Source of the DNA: Rhabdornis inornatus | Lineage: Eukaryota > Chordata > Aves > Passeriformes > Rhabdornithidae | Reading direction: 5' to 3' | DNA: 64,000 nucleotides | NCBI GenBank assembly: GCA_013397075.1 | Contig: VWZS01000240.1 | Span: forward strand, 744,001 to 808,000 | Shown: in pieces, positions 1 through 13,343 of the stretch | Numbering within the stretch: position 1 is the first letter of the stretch | Layout: each line of letters begins with the position of its first letter | The notes under the pieces: generated by a model | Seen by the model: the letters and a program-made list of their open reading frames with translations, nothing else | What the model was told of the DNA's origin: nothing | Database searches by the model: none | Translations under genes and position numbers: made by a program

Positions 1-3000
1 ATTAGACAGGACAACTTGTGTTCGTTTGTGTGAAAGACAAACACAAGGTTACAAAGTGATTGTTGTCAGTTTGGCCAGAGTCCATATTTTAGGAAGTAGA
101 ACACCTCTGAAATAGCAAAAATTCAAGCTTTGCTACAGAGAGAGCTCATCATACGGGTAAACATGCATGTGCTGTCTGCCTCCTGAGATAAACTGTCTCT
201 TCAGCTTTCTCTCAGCTGAGCTCATTTGCCATCAGTAGAGAGCTGGTGTTGCTTTAGGGAAAGATGGCAGAACCTGACATAATATGTTTTATAGCATCAG
301 CATGCTGTGATGCATTGTAACATCTGGCACAAGTACAAAGGGATTTCTGTTACTCTAATCAAATCCTCTTGGAATGATAACATTAGGTATGTACATACTA
401 GTACATCAAAGGCCTCATTTATCATCTATGAGGAAACAGAAGGGAAAACCCGATTTTTATGTAAATGCAGAAAAAATGTTAATAAAAAGCACTTAGTGAA
501 AGTCTCAGTATTGCTATGGAGTATAATAAGTAGCTTGACTTTTTTATTTCACTGTCTGCAATGTATTATTTGGGATATTCTAACAAGTATTAGGTGTTAA
601 AATCTGATTAACACTAGCTGGACAAAGAGAACTTTTGTTCTGATATGAAACTTTGATAAGAGTTGTCACAGGCATACAGTAAAACAGAAAAGAATGTATG
701 TGGATTTTAAGTGTATAAGGCAGAACTGCTGAAAAATAATAATGTATTTCAATTTGCAAGTCAAGATGGAGCAAGGACAGGAGAGGTTCAGAACAGTAGT
801 TCTTTGAATCCAAATCACAGAAGACTTGTGCTATGTATCAGGTAAGACTGGAATGTGATCTTGAATCTCTAATCACTGTGTTGTTGGCTATTATGATGTA
901 TTTTTTTCCTCAAGTTTTAAATGGTTTCATTTTTATTTCAGAACAGGACAAATTTTTGTTTTCTTACTAGTCTCCATATCTCTAGTAATTTTTTTTTGAC
1001 TGGTGACTTCAACAGTGCAGTAAGATTCACTGTGTCAGGTAGAACACCCTAATTCTATTTGTGCTCAGAAAGCATGAACTTAGCCTCTGGTTCAAACAAC
1101 TCATCAAGGGACAATGATAACCTTTAAATATGGGGACACAGAATCTAATGCTATTCAGGCAGATGAAAAGCAAGCTATCATCCTACCTCTGTTTCGACGT
1201 GGATGTTAAAAGTGCCTGATTTTGCAGGCACTGCTCCAGAAAAGAGATGACGAGTCAATTTTATAAAATGGATACTACTTATGACAATGTAGCAGAAATT
1301 CCTGAACTGCAAAAAAGCCAGACAGTGGAATCTTCTCTCACCAGACACAGCACTTAACTGCTGTGAAAGAAAGCTGTCAGTACTGTCTCTGATTATTCTA
1401 ATTTTACTTTCAAATTTTTTACATACCACCTGCTTATCCATATCCCGTATTCCCTTTGGCACAGAAGATGGCATTCAAATAAGTTATTTTTCTTTATCAT
1501 ATTCAAAGATGATATTTATGGTCTAACACTCTGACTCTGAAGCTCCAAGCACATATTGTAATGTGGTTACTGAGAGAGTTCTGGTTGTATTTGCAGCCAG
1601 AGCTCAGTGAAGGACAGAATAGTTACTTCTCAGGAAGTTGCTGTTGCTGTCTGTCCCTATCTAGAGAGAAAATAAAAGTGTTTTAAACTTCTCATGAAAA
1701 AACCAACAAAATATTATTTCTGAAAACATTTTTGGAAAAAATAATTTAAATAAAATTTTTTGAAAATGTGTGCCTTTGAAAATCATTTTACTAATGATAT
1801 AGTCATCCTGTAGGGCACTCTGACATTGTTCTTAGCACTTGTGTTGTGTAGCAATATTCTTCCTGTTGTTTATGGTTTAATCCAAGTCCTGCTAAAATAA
1901 TTGTGTGCAGTATAACATGAAATATAAAAATGCTGGTATCAGCATTTTGGTATTTTGGAAAAAAGTATCATCTCAGAATCTTCCTAAAACAAGAGCACTT
2001 CATAAAACCCCCTAATTTAATTTTCTTGAAATAACAATTCCAAAACTGCTTTGATGATCTCTTACTTAACACTTCATTTGACTGCACCTCAAGTCTTCAA
2101 ATAGACCCAATGCAAAAATCTTTATTTCTAATAAATAGTATCCAATTGTTTCAAAGACACTCTGATCTTTTGTAATATTCATTTTCAAGAACTTTTCTGT
2201 TGCTTTCTGTTGAAGCGCGAAACTCCCTTTATTAGAGGACTTCTACACCAGATTAAAATTTTGTAAAGAGCTTACTTCAAATTTATGTGCTTTTGATTTA
2301 GCCCATGGAAGAAATAAGCTTTTTTGTCAGACTCCTTAGAATAAGATACTGACTCTGAAAAATCATCTGGTGCTTTCACTGAACCTCCTCTGAAAGCTGT
2401 ATACCTGTTTCCTGCTGCTATCTAAAGCACTCTCACTTAAAACATCTTATATACAAAGACTTGAAAGGAGATGGCCTTGTAGAAAACATACTTTTGTGTA
2501 GAATAAAAGGAGTACAAAACTGAGCAGTTAGAAGGTGTTGAGTAATTGGAAATCTTTACCTATTTACTGCATTTCTTTGCCATTCTTGAAGTTCTATAGA
2601 CAAATAATTGGGTTTGAACTGCTGGCCCACGAAGACAAAAGACCAAAGACTTGAACTAAATTCCTGTTAAAGACTTTAGCTAGTAGTTCTTAGAAAGGAC
2701 CATCGATGCTGCGTTTCAATTACCATTTGGTTTACTTGTACCTTACAGCAGGTGCTTCAGTCCTCTATGCCTCATGCATCCTATTCATAATCAGACTAGG
2801 AGCCAGTGCTGCTCCTGTGGGGCTCTCTGTTCTGGCATTTCACATGCAAACTGACTGTAAGTAGACACTGTGCAGTTTAAAGGTGTTAGCTGTCACTTGT
2901 TGTCTAACAACGGGTTGTTTCTCAATCTGATGAATGTGTAAATGCCCTTGCAATATCTTTGCAGGCTTTCACTTTGTGGCTTTCTCGTCATTTTTGAGGT

Positions 3001-3429
3001 TTCCTATCATCCACTGCACTGCAACGTTACCACTGAAGAGCTACAGCTCTCAGTTGATCTGAGGATAAATTGGTTTCCTTATGTAATTCTTTCCTACTCT
3101 CATTAGTTTTACGGTTACTTTGGGAAGTGCTACCTTCACTGACACTTTTTATGGAGGAAAGCAATGGATTGCTGTGTCAGGCTGATAGATATGACCTGGC
3201 ACAATCTGGATTGTGTCAACTATTCTAATCCCTGTCACAAGTGTTGATGACTTCTGTGTTCTGCAACCTTATTGGTATTGCATCAATTTTTTCTCCTCAC
3301 TGACTTGTTTTCTAGCACACTGAATGACCTGATTCACAGCATGGTCTAGCTTTCATCATTAGTTTTGAAGTTGGTCCAGTCTCTTGACCAAACTCCTTCG
3401 CTAAAATTATTATGATATTAGGTTTTCTT
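1..3429. other. AT-rich noncoding DNA, no gene seen
   Basis: I see no exon, RNA gene or recognisable repeat here. The open frames are short (under 100 codons), lie on both strands and have the low-complexity, cysteine/leucine/isoleucine-rich look of chance translation of AT-rich DNA. The first 60 bases contain a weak imperfect inverted repeat (the word cttgtgtt against acaaacacaagg) that is too broken to call a structure. The stretch could be intergenic or intronic. Confidence 0.6.
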
Positions 3430-3624
3430 GCTATTCATCATATTTTTCCCCACTTTGAACTCACTTCATCAGGGAGATTGACCACTAGGGACCACCAAAG
3501 AGACCCCTAGGACAGAAAAATGCATTCATAATCGGGAGGGAAAACATGTTAATGATTTCAGGAAATTGATTATCGTATCTCTGTTTATTCTGGGACAATC
3601 AGTGAATATGTATGTAAAATACAG

Positions 3625-3632
3625 TATATAAA
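3625..3632 (+). promoter_or_regulatory. TATA box of the LTR
   Basis: The sequence TATATAAA lies about 57 bases upstream of the AATAAA signal in the same LTR, as expected for the U3/R boundary of a short-R LTR. Whether it is still used is unknown. Confidence 0.5.
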
Positions 3633-3688
3633 GAGGAACTCATCATGCACAATATTTTGGAGGAGATATCCCCCAGTGCATCTGTCTG

Positions 3689-3694
3689 AATAAA
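3689..3694 (+). terminator. LTR polyadenylation signal AATAAA
   Basis: A canonical AATAAA sits in the context 'ctgaataaagaatgc', followed by the T-rich segment expected downstream of a cleavage site in R/U5. Confidence 0.5.
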
Positions 3695-3766
3695 GAATGC
3701 TTACTTCTTAATCCTACCTTGGTATTACAGAGTTTCTTTGATTTTTGCTGACATTTTGGTTACACA

Positions 3767-6394
3767 CAGGTTCTCTTGTCCAGAGGCACTCTGTTCAGCA
3801 TAACGCATCTTCTTCCATCTTAGAAGAATGCTTGCTTTTTATTTTCTTCCCTTAGCTATGCACAAAGTTGACATTTTGCCTCTCTCCAGCATCCTATCTG
3901 TGCTTTCAGACCCACTTACTGTTCATATTCTTTTGCTGTTTTTTTCCTCTCCAAGTTCTCCCTTCACTCTTTTAAAGAGAGCAGGTAAATTAGCCACAAC
4001 CCTTCACAAAGCTCATGGCAGAAAGCTCTTACCATTGTCATTGGCTGAAGCTCACAGCACATCAGATCTGTCTTTTGCCTTTTTTTAATTCAGTCCTTCT
4101 TTTTCCTGACATGGGGCTAGCCTTAATCATATCAGCTGCTCAGGCACTAGAATCTGGCCAGGCTTTGTTCTTTTCCCATTCAACTTGGATATAGCGCTGG
4201 TTAATCAATCTCTTGGAAGAAAAATGTCACGGAGCTACAGTCTCTCTGTTGCCCTTTAAAAAGTGCAAAATATAAGTGGTGGGTCTAAGGACTTGTTAGG
4301 CATGTTAGGAGAAGATAATGTACTTCTGAGATGCTTGGAGGTTTTTGATGTTTTATACTCCTACCATGTTTAAATTATAGATCCATTAAAAAAGATTTAC
4401 CTGATTTATATTTTCAAAGCATTTTGTTCCTTCTAAAAGCTATATGAAACTGTAACAGTTTTGGATTTTTTTTATACCGTTTGTGGACATGTTGTAGGAA
4501 ACTTTATTGCTTTTCTCTTAAATGGGCACTGAAGGCAAGTGTAAAAATCTGGCAATTGAAAAGTTCAGAAAAACTTTGGCTCACAAAGACATAATCGATT
4601 CTTATGATATTGTAATATTTCTTCATTGGAACTTCTCAGTTCACATGGGAAAAGATCAATCCTAAAATGTGTCTATCTAGGCTGTGATGGTGTCCTGCAA
4701 ACAACATAATTTAAAAGATAATAATTCATATGTTTTTCTTACAGCCTGAATTAGAAAGTTTTAGCCATGAAATATACTACTTGTGCACTTTGGATAATAT
4801 ATTGAGCAGTGCCATCTTCCTTCACACTATTTAAACAATGCTGTTTTGCCAGTATGCAATGTCCTTTTCGAATGACCTTTTTAATAGAACATGTAGAATT
4901 CTCTGAAAAGTCGAATTTAATTTGAAGACTTGTCTGTGCACATTGAACATATTGCCATTTTTTCCTGGAGGAAAAGTACCTGGTCTTTTGTTAATTTATG
5001 CCCTATGCAGCAAGGAGGTACAGACCTTTTTAATAAATCCAACTATGATATTAAGAATATGCACAAGTCTTTATAAGATCATGTTTCAAATCAAGGCTAA
5101 ATCTATCTCTACAACCCTTGCTGAAAGTGAATAGCTCTGAAAGAAGCAGGCTCAGAAAAAGTAGCAGTATTTATTATGTAAGAGAGAGAAGTTATCTTAA
5201 TTAATATTTGATAGTACTGAACAATTAAGCTGAAAAATTTATGCATTTTACTAGACAAAAATTGTAAGGATAGAGATAGGTAATCTGATAAATGGGATAC
5301 TATGATTTACATTATGTATTTTAAAACAGGTATAAACTTCATATCAGAAAAAAATATTTAATGTATTAGGATTAGTCTATAAGACTCAAAAAACAAACCC
5401 AGATCTAATCAGTACAGTGCATTTTACGTGTAAGTGCTCATCACTGGCATCATCAATAAATCATAATTAGATGCACTTTCATGACTGTATAGCATGTTTG
5501 GTTTTTTCCTGTGCAAATTTGTGGAAGAAAGGTTACTATGGTGACAGAATACTCATTAGAATGATTTTATCTCAATTGCTGAACATTTTTATTCGTGGCT
5601 TATCCAGCATACCTTTTAATTTGAAACTAAAATTTTAAAGCTGTGAAAGATGTTTTAAATCATGCTGCAAGGAAATGATGACCAAAATGTAAGACGTCAC
5701 TCAAACAAATAAGCAAAGAGATGAGAAAGGAAATAAAAAAAAAGAAGGGAAAATGTGATTAAACTTTGTGCAATAGCTAACTCACTCTGTAGAATCTGTT
5801 TTCTCAAAGTAAAATAACAGGTAATAATTTGAAAGTTTCAGTGTTTTGTAGAATTACCCGAATAGTTTGAAGTTGCACGAGTGAATACACTATGTTTGAA
5901 CCAAGGATATCTTCTAGAGATCTCAAATGCCAGACTTTCAAAATCCTAGGAAAGTTTAATCAGCATTTCATTACCATGTCTAGAGCAACACAAAAGTGAA
6001 GCTCCAGCCTGAAATTTCTTAAGTCTTAATTTTAGAGACACCTTCCCAAGAATAAAGCATCTTGGCTGATAAGTCTTTCCACATGACTCACAAAGCTAAA
6101 TATACTTTTTATAATCATGGAGCTGAAAAACTGTGAACAGCTGAGTGCTTAAAACTGTACATTCAGCAGAGAGCTACAGACTAGGAATCTTAGAGAAGTT
6201 GCTTAAAAAAATATTGGTGACTAAAGGAGAAAAGTGGGAGATGGAAAAAATTAGTCTGAGCTATTCAATTTTTTTATGACCTAACATACTTTATTTCTCT
6301 CTATAGAAGTGTAGAAATATAAATATTGCTTATGCAAGGAGAAGGTGAAAATTGCTGCATCAAAAACTAATTTGGCAGAGCTCCCTGTTACTGA
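3767..6394. other. AT-rich noncoding DNA, no gene seen
   Basis: No recognisable gene, RNA or mobile element was found. The small open frames at 3828-4088 and 4922-5134 have no family resemblance, no exon-like boundaries and no neighbours in frame, so I treat them as chance. Confidence 0.6.
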
Positions 6395-6570
6395 ATGATG
6401 TACATGGCATAGCATCACAATGCGCCCAGGAGGCCAAGGAAGGTGTTAGCCCTGCCTATGCAGACTGGTTGTATCCTGCCTGGGATAAGTTCTAGCCCTT
6501 CTAGTAAAAATGAACCATGGACAAACTGGAGTCAGCCCAGGGAAGGGCCATCAGGATGAGTAAAAGGCAT
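6395..6570 (+). mobile_element. Decayed CR1 LINE fragment (3' part of ORF2)
   Basis: The words 'acaatgcgcccaggaggcca' (starting about 6418) and 'tggacaaactggagtcag' followed by 'ggaagggccatcaggatgag' (about 6518-6560) match the order found in the C-terminal part of CR1 ORF2. That part encodes the end of the reverse-transcriptase polyprotein of this non-LTR retrotransposon. About 150 bases of the element that normally lie between these words are missing or scrambled, and the frame is broken. The fragment is much more degraded than the CR1 copy at 47 kb, so it is probably an older insertion. It has no 3' tail, so it is truncated at both ends. Confidence 0.65.
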
Positions 6571-8750
6571 GTATCATAGAAGAGGAAGTTCCAATGTGTA
6601 AAGATACGTTTCTATAACTAGATCAAAACCTCTTTGTCTGTGGGTTTTTTTCTGTAGTTGTAGAATAAGATCATTATTATTAACATTGCCCATGGATGGA
6701 TATCTGTGTATATTGATAGGTTCACTACTGTTTAATAAAAAATACCTAAATCTTAGCTCAGAGAGGAATTCTGACTTGACTGTAGCTAAAACCAAGTATT
6801 GCATTTAGATTGGTAGGGCTAATAAATAATACCAAGTGTTATTTAGGGTTTTAATTTCATAATTTTTTTGGAAAAAATAATCACATAGACTGTCTCTTGT
6901 TTTTATAGTTATTCAGTCTTATAATTCACCTTTACTTATGTAAAACAGTATTGAAAAGATAGCCATACAGCACTGGAAATGGGAGTCCCCTTACCTGTGT
7001 AACCTATTCCTAGAATTGGTCAGGAATTTGCGTAGACATTAGAGGAACAGATATATCCAAACTCTGACAGCAAGAGGTTAGAAGTTCATTGAAATGCATC
7101 AGATGGCATTGACAAAAAATGCTAATAAGGAGCAATGGCCATAGGCCCTCCCCTGCTTTGGGCTGCTTAGTACATCACAGCAGTCAGTTATACTTTGCAT
7201 TAAAGCTGAAAGGTGAAAAAGTATTGACATTAGAGCCTTCCTGATTTTGCTATTGTGACCAAAGTTCTGTTTAAAAATGCAAAATATTGTGTTAGCTTTA
7301 TTACTGAATTTATCATTCTGCACAAAAAATTATTTATGTGGAAGAATACAAGGTTGTTTTAACTTATCTACTATTAGTAAAACAATTATTTTCATGAATT
7401 TTGCTATGTTGAACCTTAGCAAAAATTCATGACTCTAAAAAAGAAATTACCCAGTCTTCTTCACTTGTAAGCATCTGTAAGGTAATAAAAGTCCTGAAAA
7501 CCCAAAAATGTCAATGCCTACTTCAACCCCCATCCATCTAATATCTTGAAATCTGAAATTCATTATGCATGTGTTCATAAGTAAAATAATTAGAAGAAAG
7601 ATGCAAGTTTGAGAAGTCTGACTCTTAGCCAGCAGCTGTAAAGTCTATGCAAGAAAGAAGATATTTTAGCCTGGTTTTAAAACTCATGTAGTGAGATATT
7701 AATTGTACTAAAAGACTAGATGAAAAAATGCGTACTTCACCCAAACTGACAAGGTTGTGACCACAAACAAAATGAAAGTGGGTGCTTCCAAAATGAGGAA
7801 TATGTTAAATTAAACTGCTCAGGAGGTTATTTGAAACACTGGATGCTCAGTTTTCAACTTCTCACTAGTTCCCTTTTTGCTCCACATATAGCTTCTCTTT
7901 TTGGTCCTTAAATAGAGACTGGACAAAGATGTGGTTATATTGCCTCAAAGAAAAGCATGCCCTGCAGCAGTAGTTTAGGCTGGAAATAACTCCATGTTGG
8001 AGATGCAGGCAGAGTCAAAGCCAGTCAAGAGGGAAGCACATTTAGCCACAAGCAGAACTTTGCACAAACATTAGCAAAGGGCTTTCTTTTCCCCTCATGA
8101 TCCAGTTTCTCCCATGCTGTGCAAGTTACTAGTACAGAGAATGTTCCATCTGATCTCTATCTTGCTTTCTCACAGAGATCTGCTCCGTCCCTCTGCCATG
8201 GACAGATATTTCCAGTCCTCACTGATTCCTTTTTGCTCTGCTAATTTACTCTGCACTGTTTGATGATCCAGCTTCCCCAAGCTATCTTTCTGTGAAAAAA
8301 TCTAAGATTTTTTTCCTTAAGAAAGAAGAAAGTAAAAATAAGAAAATGTTTTCCTTCAGTGCCTGAATTCCTCTAGTTTGAGGCTATGATTTCCAATGCT
8401 GCTACCAAGACTCTTCACCAAATGCTGTCAAAATACTTTCAAATGATGCACTGTTAGATTCTGATTTGTTTGGGAAAATATCTTAATCTCATTTCCTGAG
8501 GTCAAAGGTTCCTTGTCCTATCTTTTGTATAGAAAATGATCTCATTCTTTTAAACTTTGATGTTTTGTGCTGCCACTGTTTCATTGTCACAATATCCTGT
8601 TGAGCCTGGTGAAAACTGAGTTTGCCAAACAGAGTTAACACTTCACATGATTTTTTTTTTTCATAGACAGAATGTTTAAGATGCAGGATTTGTACGAAAT
8701 CTTTTTGTCATTTACTTCACTTAAGAAGATGGGGCAAGGGTAATAAAAAA
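6571..8750. other. AT-rich noncoding DNA, no gene seen
   Basis: I see no gene or repeat that I can name. Open frames such as 6574-6804 and 7099-7323 on the minus strand are short and featureless. Confidence 0.6.
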
Positions 8751-8798
8751 CCCCAACAACCAACCAACCAACCAAGCAACCAACCAACCAAAAAAAAC
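8751..8798. repeat. (CCAA)n simple repeat with A-rich flank
   Basis: A tetranucleotide tract of CAAC/CCAA units runs from about 8752 to 8791 with one interruption ('aagcaacc'), and then passes into a short A run. It is preceded by 'aataaaaaacccc'. The apparent minus-strand frame with repeated Trp/Val/Gly over this tract is an artefact of the repeat. Confidence 0.9.
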
Positions 8799-10111
8799 TC
8801 CAAACCCACACCCTATGAAAAAACAACCTGTGTGGATTTCAGGAGAGAAGATCTAAATTATCAATATTGTACATCAGGATTGACATCTGATTTATTACTC
8901 AGTAGTTCTTTAGCTAAGGGCTTGAATAGACACAATTCTTGCTATACAACACTAGAATTGAACTCACAAATCTTCTCAGAAAGAGAAAGTGGTTGCTGTT
9001 CCAAAAAATCAATATTGTGTTAAGTCCCATATCTTTTGAGAAAAGCATCCTTCTACATGTATCTAACTTTAGACCATAACTTCATAGCAACCACAATTCT
9101 AGGATTACTAGCAATTGGATTTAATTCTGAATCTTCAATATTTTTTCATTTACTTTTTTTATGCATCTTTTTCAATTTAGATTAAAGACTGTATAACTTT
9201 TTAATTAGTATCACTTTTTCTTATTGTAAGTTTGCATCATATTTTAATACATGAAAGTTAAAATAGGCTTTCTTTCGCTTAGTCTGAGTAATGCACGAAT
9301 TATTGAACTTCAGACCTCTCAAGACCATTTTTCTTAAAAATGTAGCCCTCCAAATTTTTATAGTATAGGAGTAGAGACGAAATAAACGTTGTTGATTTAA
9401 CTTGATGAATTTACTTTGATCCTTTCCTGACAGTTCATACTACTTCCACAATACATTAATTCAAACAATTAATAATTATATGGCAGTGATCAATTTGCTA
9501 CTAGGTGGTTACAGTCAAGGTGAGCAAATTTCTGCCAAAAACATAGACAGCAACCGCAGGGAACTACCTCCTTTTGAGACAAAGTGATTTTGTTGTATGT
9601 ACCTGGAAAGTTTGGTATAACATGGGTTATCATTTACATCCAGCTGTGAAGTGGAACTGAATATTACACCAGACAGAAGAAAGAATCAGAATGTATATGT
9701 TGGCTCTGAGCCAGGTGGGAGTTTCTAGAGCCTTCTTTTACCTCTCATCCCTTGTTGATGATGTGATAGGATCTCTCTTGCCACCACTGTCAGCAGTGCT
9801 GTTCTCTCCTTACTGCTCCTATCTTGCCTATTTAGTGACAGGAATCATTGTGCTCTTTAGCTTGGTGGAAGACAAGAAGAAAAATGGATAGATTAGCAGG
9901 TGTGTAGAGTTGAGATTGGGAGGGAACAATGTGCCTTCTTGACTTTAAAATCCAGCAGATGGGAAGGTGTTTATTATTATTCACTGTAGTGGCCAGTCTG
10001 TTATTAAAATGAGTAATTAAAGTGGTCATCCAAATGCAGTGTGTCACAAAGAGTTTGCACCTCACAGTGAGGATGCTAGGACACATGAAGTGTTCTCTGT
10101 GTGAGCAACAC

Positions 10112-10155
10112 ACAGTTACCAGGCAGAAAAGTAACAGTTACTAGGCAGAAAAGTC
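10112..10155. repeat. 22-bp tandem duplication
   Basis: Two adjacent 22-base units beginning 'acagttac' (10112-10133 and 10134-10155) agree at 20 of 22 positions. The second unit runs into the inverted repeat at 10149-10173. Confidence 0.85.
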
Positions 10156-10173
10156 TGAAAATTTCAGACTTTT
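10149..10173. repeat. Perfect 12-bp inverted repeat with 1-nt centre
   Basis: The arms 'aaaagtctgaaa' and 'tttcagactttt' are exact reverse complements separated by a single A. No flanking gene suggests a role. It may be chance or the remnant of a small palindromic element. Confidence 0.9.
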
Positions 10174-13100
10174 AAAAATCGGATTTGAGGCGTCTTTCCA
10201 TAAAAAAACTTTTCTCATGTTTGCTACTCCTTCAAAATGGGGGAGGCAGGTTTTTAACCTTGTACATGTTAGAAACATGAAACTGAATGTTTTTTAAATT
10301 TCATCCTTTTTATTGAAGGCTGTATAAATTCTTGAATAACAAGAATTTTCAAATCTTCATCCATATTTCCATGTTCTGACCCTGCACAGAACCCCCACTT
10401 TCATATTTTCATATGCAGTTCTTTCCAGGGAGAGGTAATGACAAAAAATTGTATCCACAGTGCAATGCAGACTTTATTTCTCATCTCATAATACTGATTG
10501 ATGTAGGTGACATGCAATTCCATGACCTCTAAAGAAATAAAACTTGAGTTTACACAATTTGGGATAAAGAAAAATGGGCAGTAGCAGCCTCAGAGATTGC
10601 TTGAATCATGCACAAAGAGGGAGCAGTTGCACACTCTGACGGACAAATGGATGTGTAAGAAGCTCTGGCAGAACTCATTTAGGGTGATGTACAAAACTGA
10701 GCTGTTAAGTGACAGAAAGTGAAGCCAACTTTCTGACTCCTGGCTTTGAGTGATGACGGTTTAAGAAATAAACTGGGAAAACATTCGGGACAAAGAAAGG
10801 AGCAGTCATAAGTTTCAAATTGCAATAGACAAAAGAAGACAAACTAACTTTAGCAATTCCAAGTATTGTTGCTAATAAAAAAAATGGTCCACGGGCAGGA
10901 TATTTTTGTTAATAGTGAATCCTAAAGTGTGTGATTGTACTTGGTTTCTTCTAAGTTTATTGCAAAATATGGCTCTAGATATATCAATATGCCTCTGTAT
11001 TTTAAAGTTCAGTGGTTATTAGGAAAGGGACATAATCAAATGTGTGATGAAAAGACTGTAGAATTGTTACTGTCTATACCTACACTTTGTAAATAACAAA
11101 GACACCTACAGCATTTGTCTATTGATAAGATTTTACACAATAACCACAAATCAATGATGCAATCATGGCAACTGCTGAGATTAGCTATCAAAGTTTGTCT
11201 AGATGCTTAACTTCTCTTTTAAGTACCTAGATAAGATGGCTTCATCTAACTCAGATAAGGTTCTGAGTGTTTATGTTCTAAAACACACAATTTTTTTGTT
11301 TACATATCTGGCAGTATTTTCAAGACCGGTTTTCACTCTGTCATAGCAAGTGGCCATTTCAAAGGCATTAGAAAAACTTCATTTTATAAAGTATCTCTGC
11401 TATTTAGAATTAATGAACTTCAAACCATCTAACTTCTTCTTACAATATGAGGGACATACTTTGTGGAGAAGGAAGCAAATTGCTTGCATATTTTGACTTT
11501 CAATGGAATTTGATTCTTTTGCACAGCATTTTCATAACTGAGATACAGAGAAGTTAGGGAGTTGGTGTAGAATATATAAGCAAGTGGCTGAAAATTCATA
11601 CTGAGAGTAGCTATCTGTTGTCCACACACTGAAAAGAGGAGAAAAGCAAAGTTTCTCAAGTATATTTGTTGTTTTCATTAAGGGTTTGGACAGCAGAATT
11701 GAGAATGCCCTTATTAAATTTTCAGACAAGAAGTACCCCAAAAACCAAGGGCAGGAAAACTACAGCACTTGGGAAGATTAGAATGTGAAATGTTGATTGA
11801 TTGGAGCAATAGGATGGATCAGACACAATGTAAATCAATCAGAGAAAGGGAAAATTCCCACACATGACTATAGTAAGCTGTGTATATACAAATGGGAAAT
11901 GCTAGAAAAGCAGAAGCTCTAAAGAAGAGGATCTGCAGCTTTTAGAAGATCAACAGCTAACAATAGTGGCTTGGTGCCCTACCTTGTGGTAAAAGAGAAA
12001 AGGCTTAAACTGAACCAGAGAAAGTGCTTGCTACGCTGTAGAAAGTGGTTTTGGAAACACTAAGGATAGTCAAATTCCCAAACAGGATGATTGTCACTGT
12101 AGATTTTTTGGTGTACAGTGACAAATAAAATACAGCACCCGTTTAAATGCTCATCAACCATTCAAATTTCCAGTGGTTCTCAGTCAAGGTGATATTTTTA
12201 AATGTTGTTCATACATTAAACATATGTTCTCCTGGACTGTATATAATGAAAAAATGACAGATTATGCATCAGTATATAAGGCAACATATCTGGAAAAAAC
12301 AGTTTGTCATCATTTCAAAGATAACTGATAAAATACTTGGACTTGGCATTTCATATATTTCTGAAATTTCTTCATACAGAGATGAAAAATTGGGAAAGAT
12401 GAAACTGGCTCATAATGCCTCTAGATGCTTAGCCCCATTGCTGTTGCACCTGTGGGTGCTCTCTACCATTTTCTAGTGTATCTGTATGGACCAGAAAACA
12501 GGTGGTTGAGCAATAAGGATAGCTCCAATTAAACTCACAAATAGTTTCAATGGCGCCAGAAGAGCTGGTTCAAAAGAATAGCCATTAGCAGACCTTAATT
12601 CAGAATTACTCTGAATTCTGGTATTCTAAGTCTCAGAAAAGCCCTTAAACCACAAGTTCTTTCTGTTCCTATTATCAGAATGAAAGGTTCTCTTCTGGCA
12701 TTGTTAGATAATGCTTAAGTATTAACAACCAAAGAACTGTGAAAAAAGATCTTGGGTAACTGGTTTGCAACTACTGACAAGAATTCCTGATATTTACAGG
12801 GAAATTTATAATGTTACTCTTAAAGAATTAATTTAAGGGGTTTTTTTTTTGGTGGTTGAAATTTGTGGAAATGCTAAACCTAAGTTTACTTCTTCACATA
12901 TGGAGCACAATGTCAACAGGGGTGAAATAATTTGCTCATGTTTTTCAAGGAGGATTGAGTTGGGCTTTGGGAGTGGTTCTACTGTCTTTTTTGGTATATG
13001 TGTGTGAAACTAAGTGTGCAGGCAAATAATGGCCAAAATTACCTCCTGTGTATTCACTGTTGTGAATGGGAAATGGAGAGTGCTTGCACAATCCTTTTAA

Positions 13101-13317
13101 GATTATACTGTAAGTGTTTATGAAAAAGATGCTATATCAAGAGAATAACACAAGTGTAACAAACAATCACATGTAACATTGACAGGATGACAATGTCTGT
13201 CTTTCTTGCTGTTCTTCTCTGTCCTGCTTCTGCTTGCCTCAGATGCAAATGACCTCATTATCAGTATAGATGGAAAGGCATTCAGAGTCAGTTTACATAA
13301 TGGCTTGATCCACTAAA

Positions 13318-13343
13318 TGCTTGATACTTTATAGTATCAAGCA
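13318..13343. repeat. Perfect 11-bp hairpin, 4-nt loop
   Basis: The arms 'tgcttgatact' and 'agtatcaagca' are exact reverse complements with the loop TTAT. The stem is too short for a typical microRNA precursor. It could be the end of a palindromic transposon remnant or simply chance. Confidence 0.9.

Larger units (their letters stand above)
3430..3766 (+). mobile_element. Solo LTR of an endogenous retrovirus (plus strand)
   Basis: This stretch has the order of signals expected of a retroviral LTR. A TATA box (TATATAAA, 3625-3632) is followed about 60 bases later by a polyadenylation signal (AATAAA, 3689-3694) and then by a T-rich U5-like segment ending near 'ggttacaca' at about 3766. The text around 3640-3700 ('aggaactcatcatgcac', 'ctgtctgaataaagaatgc') resembles an LTR I know from bird genomes, but I cannot name the family. 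No gag, pol or env frames flank it, so it is read as a solo LTR left by recombination. The 5' edge is uncertain by perhaps 30-50 bases, and no target-site duplication could be confirmed. Confidence 0.55.

Noticed and set aside
1..60. Inverted repeat at the window start (cttgtgtt / aacacaag)
   Set aside because: The arms need a gap and contain mismatches. Too weak to call.
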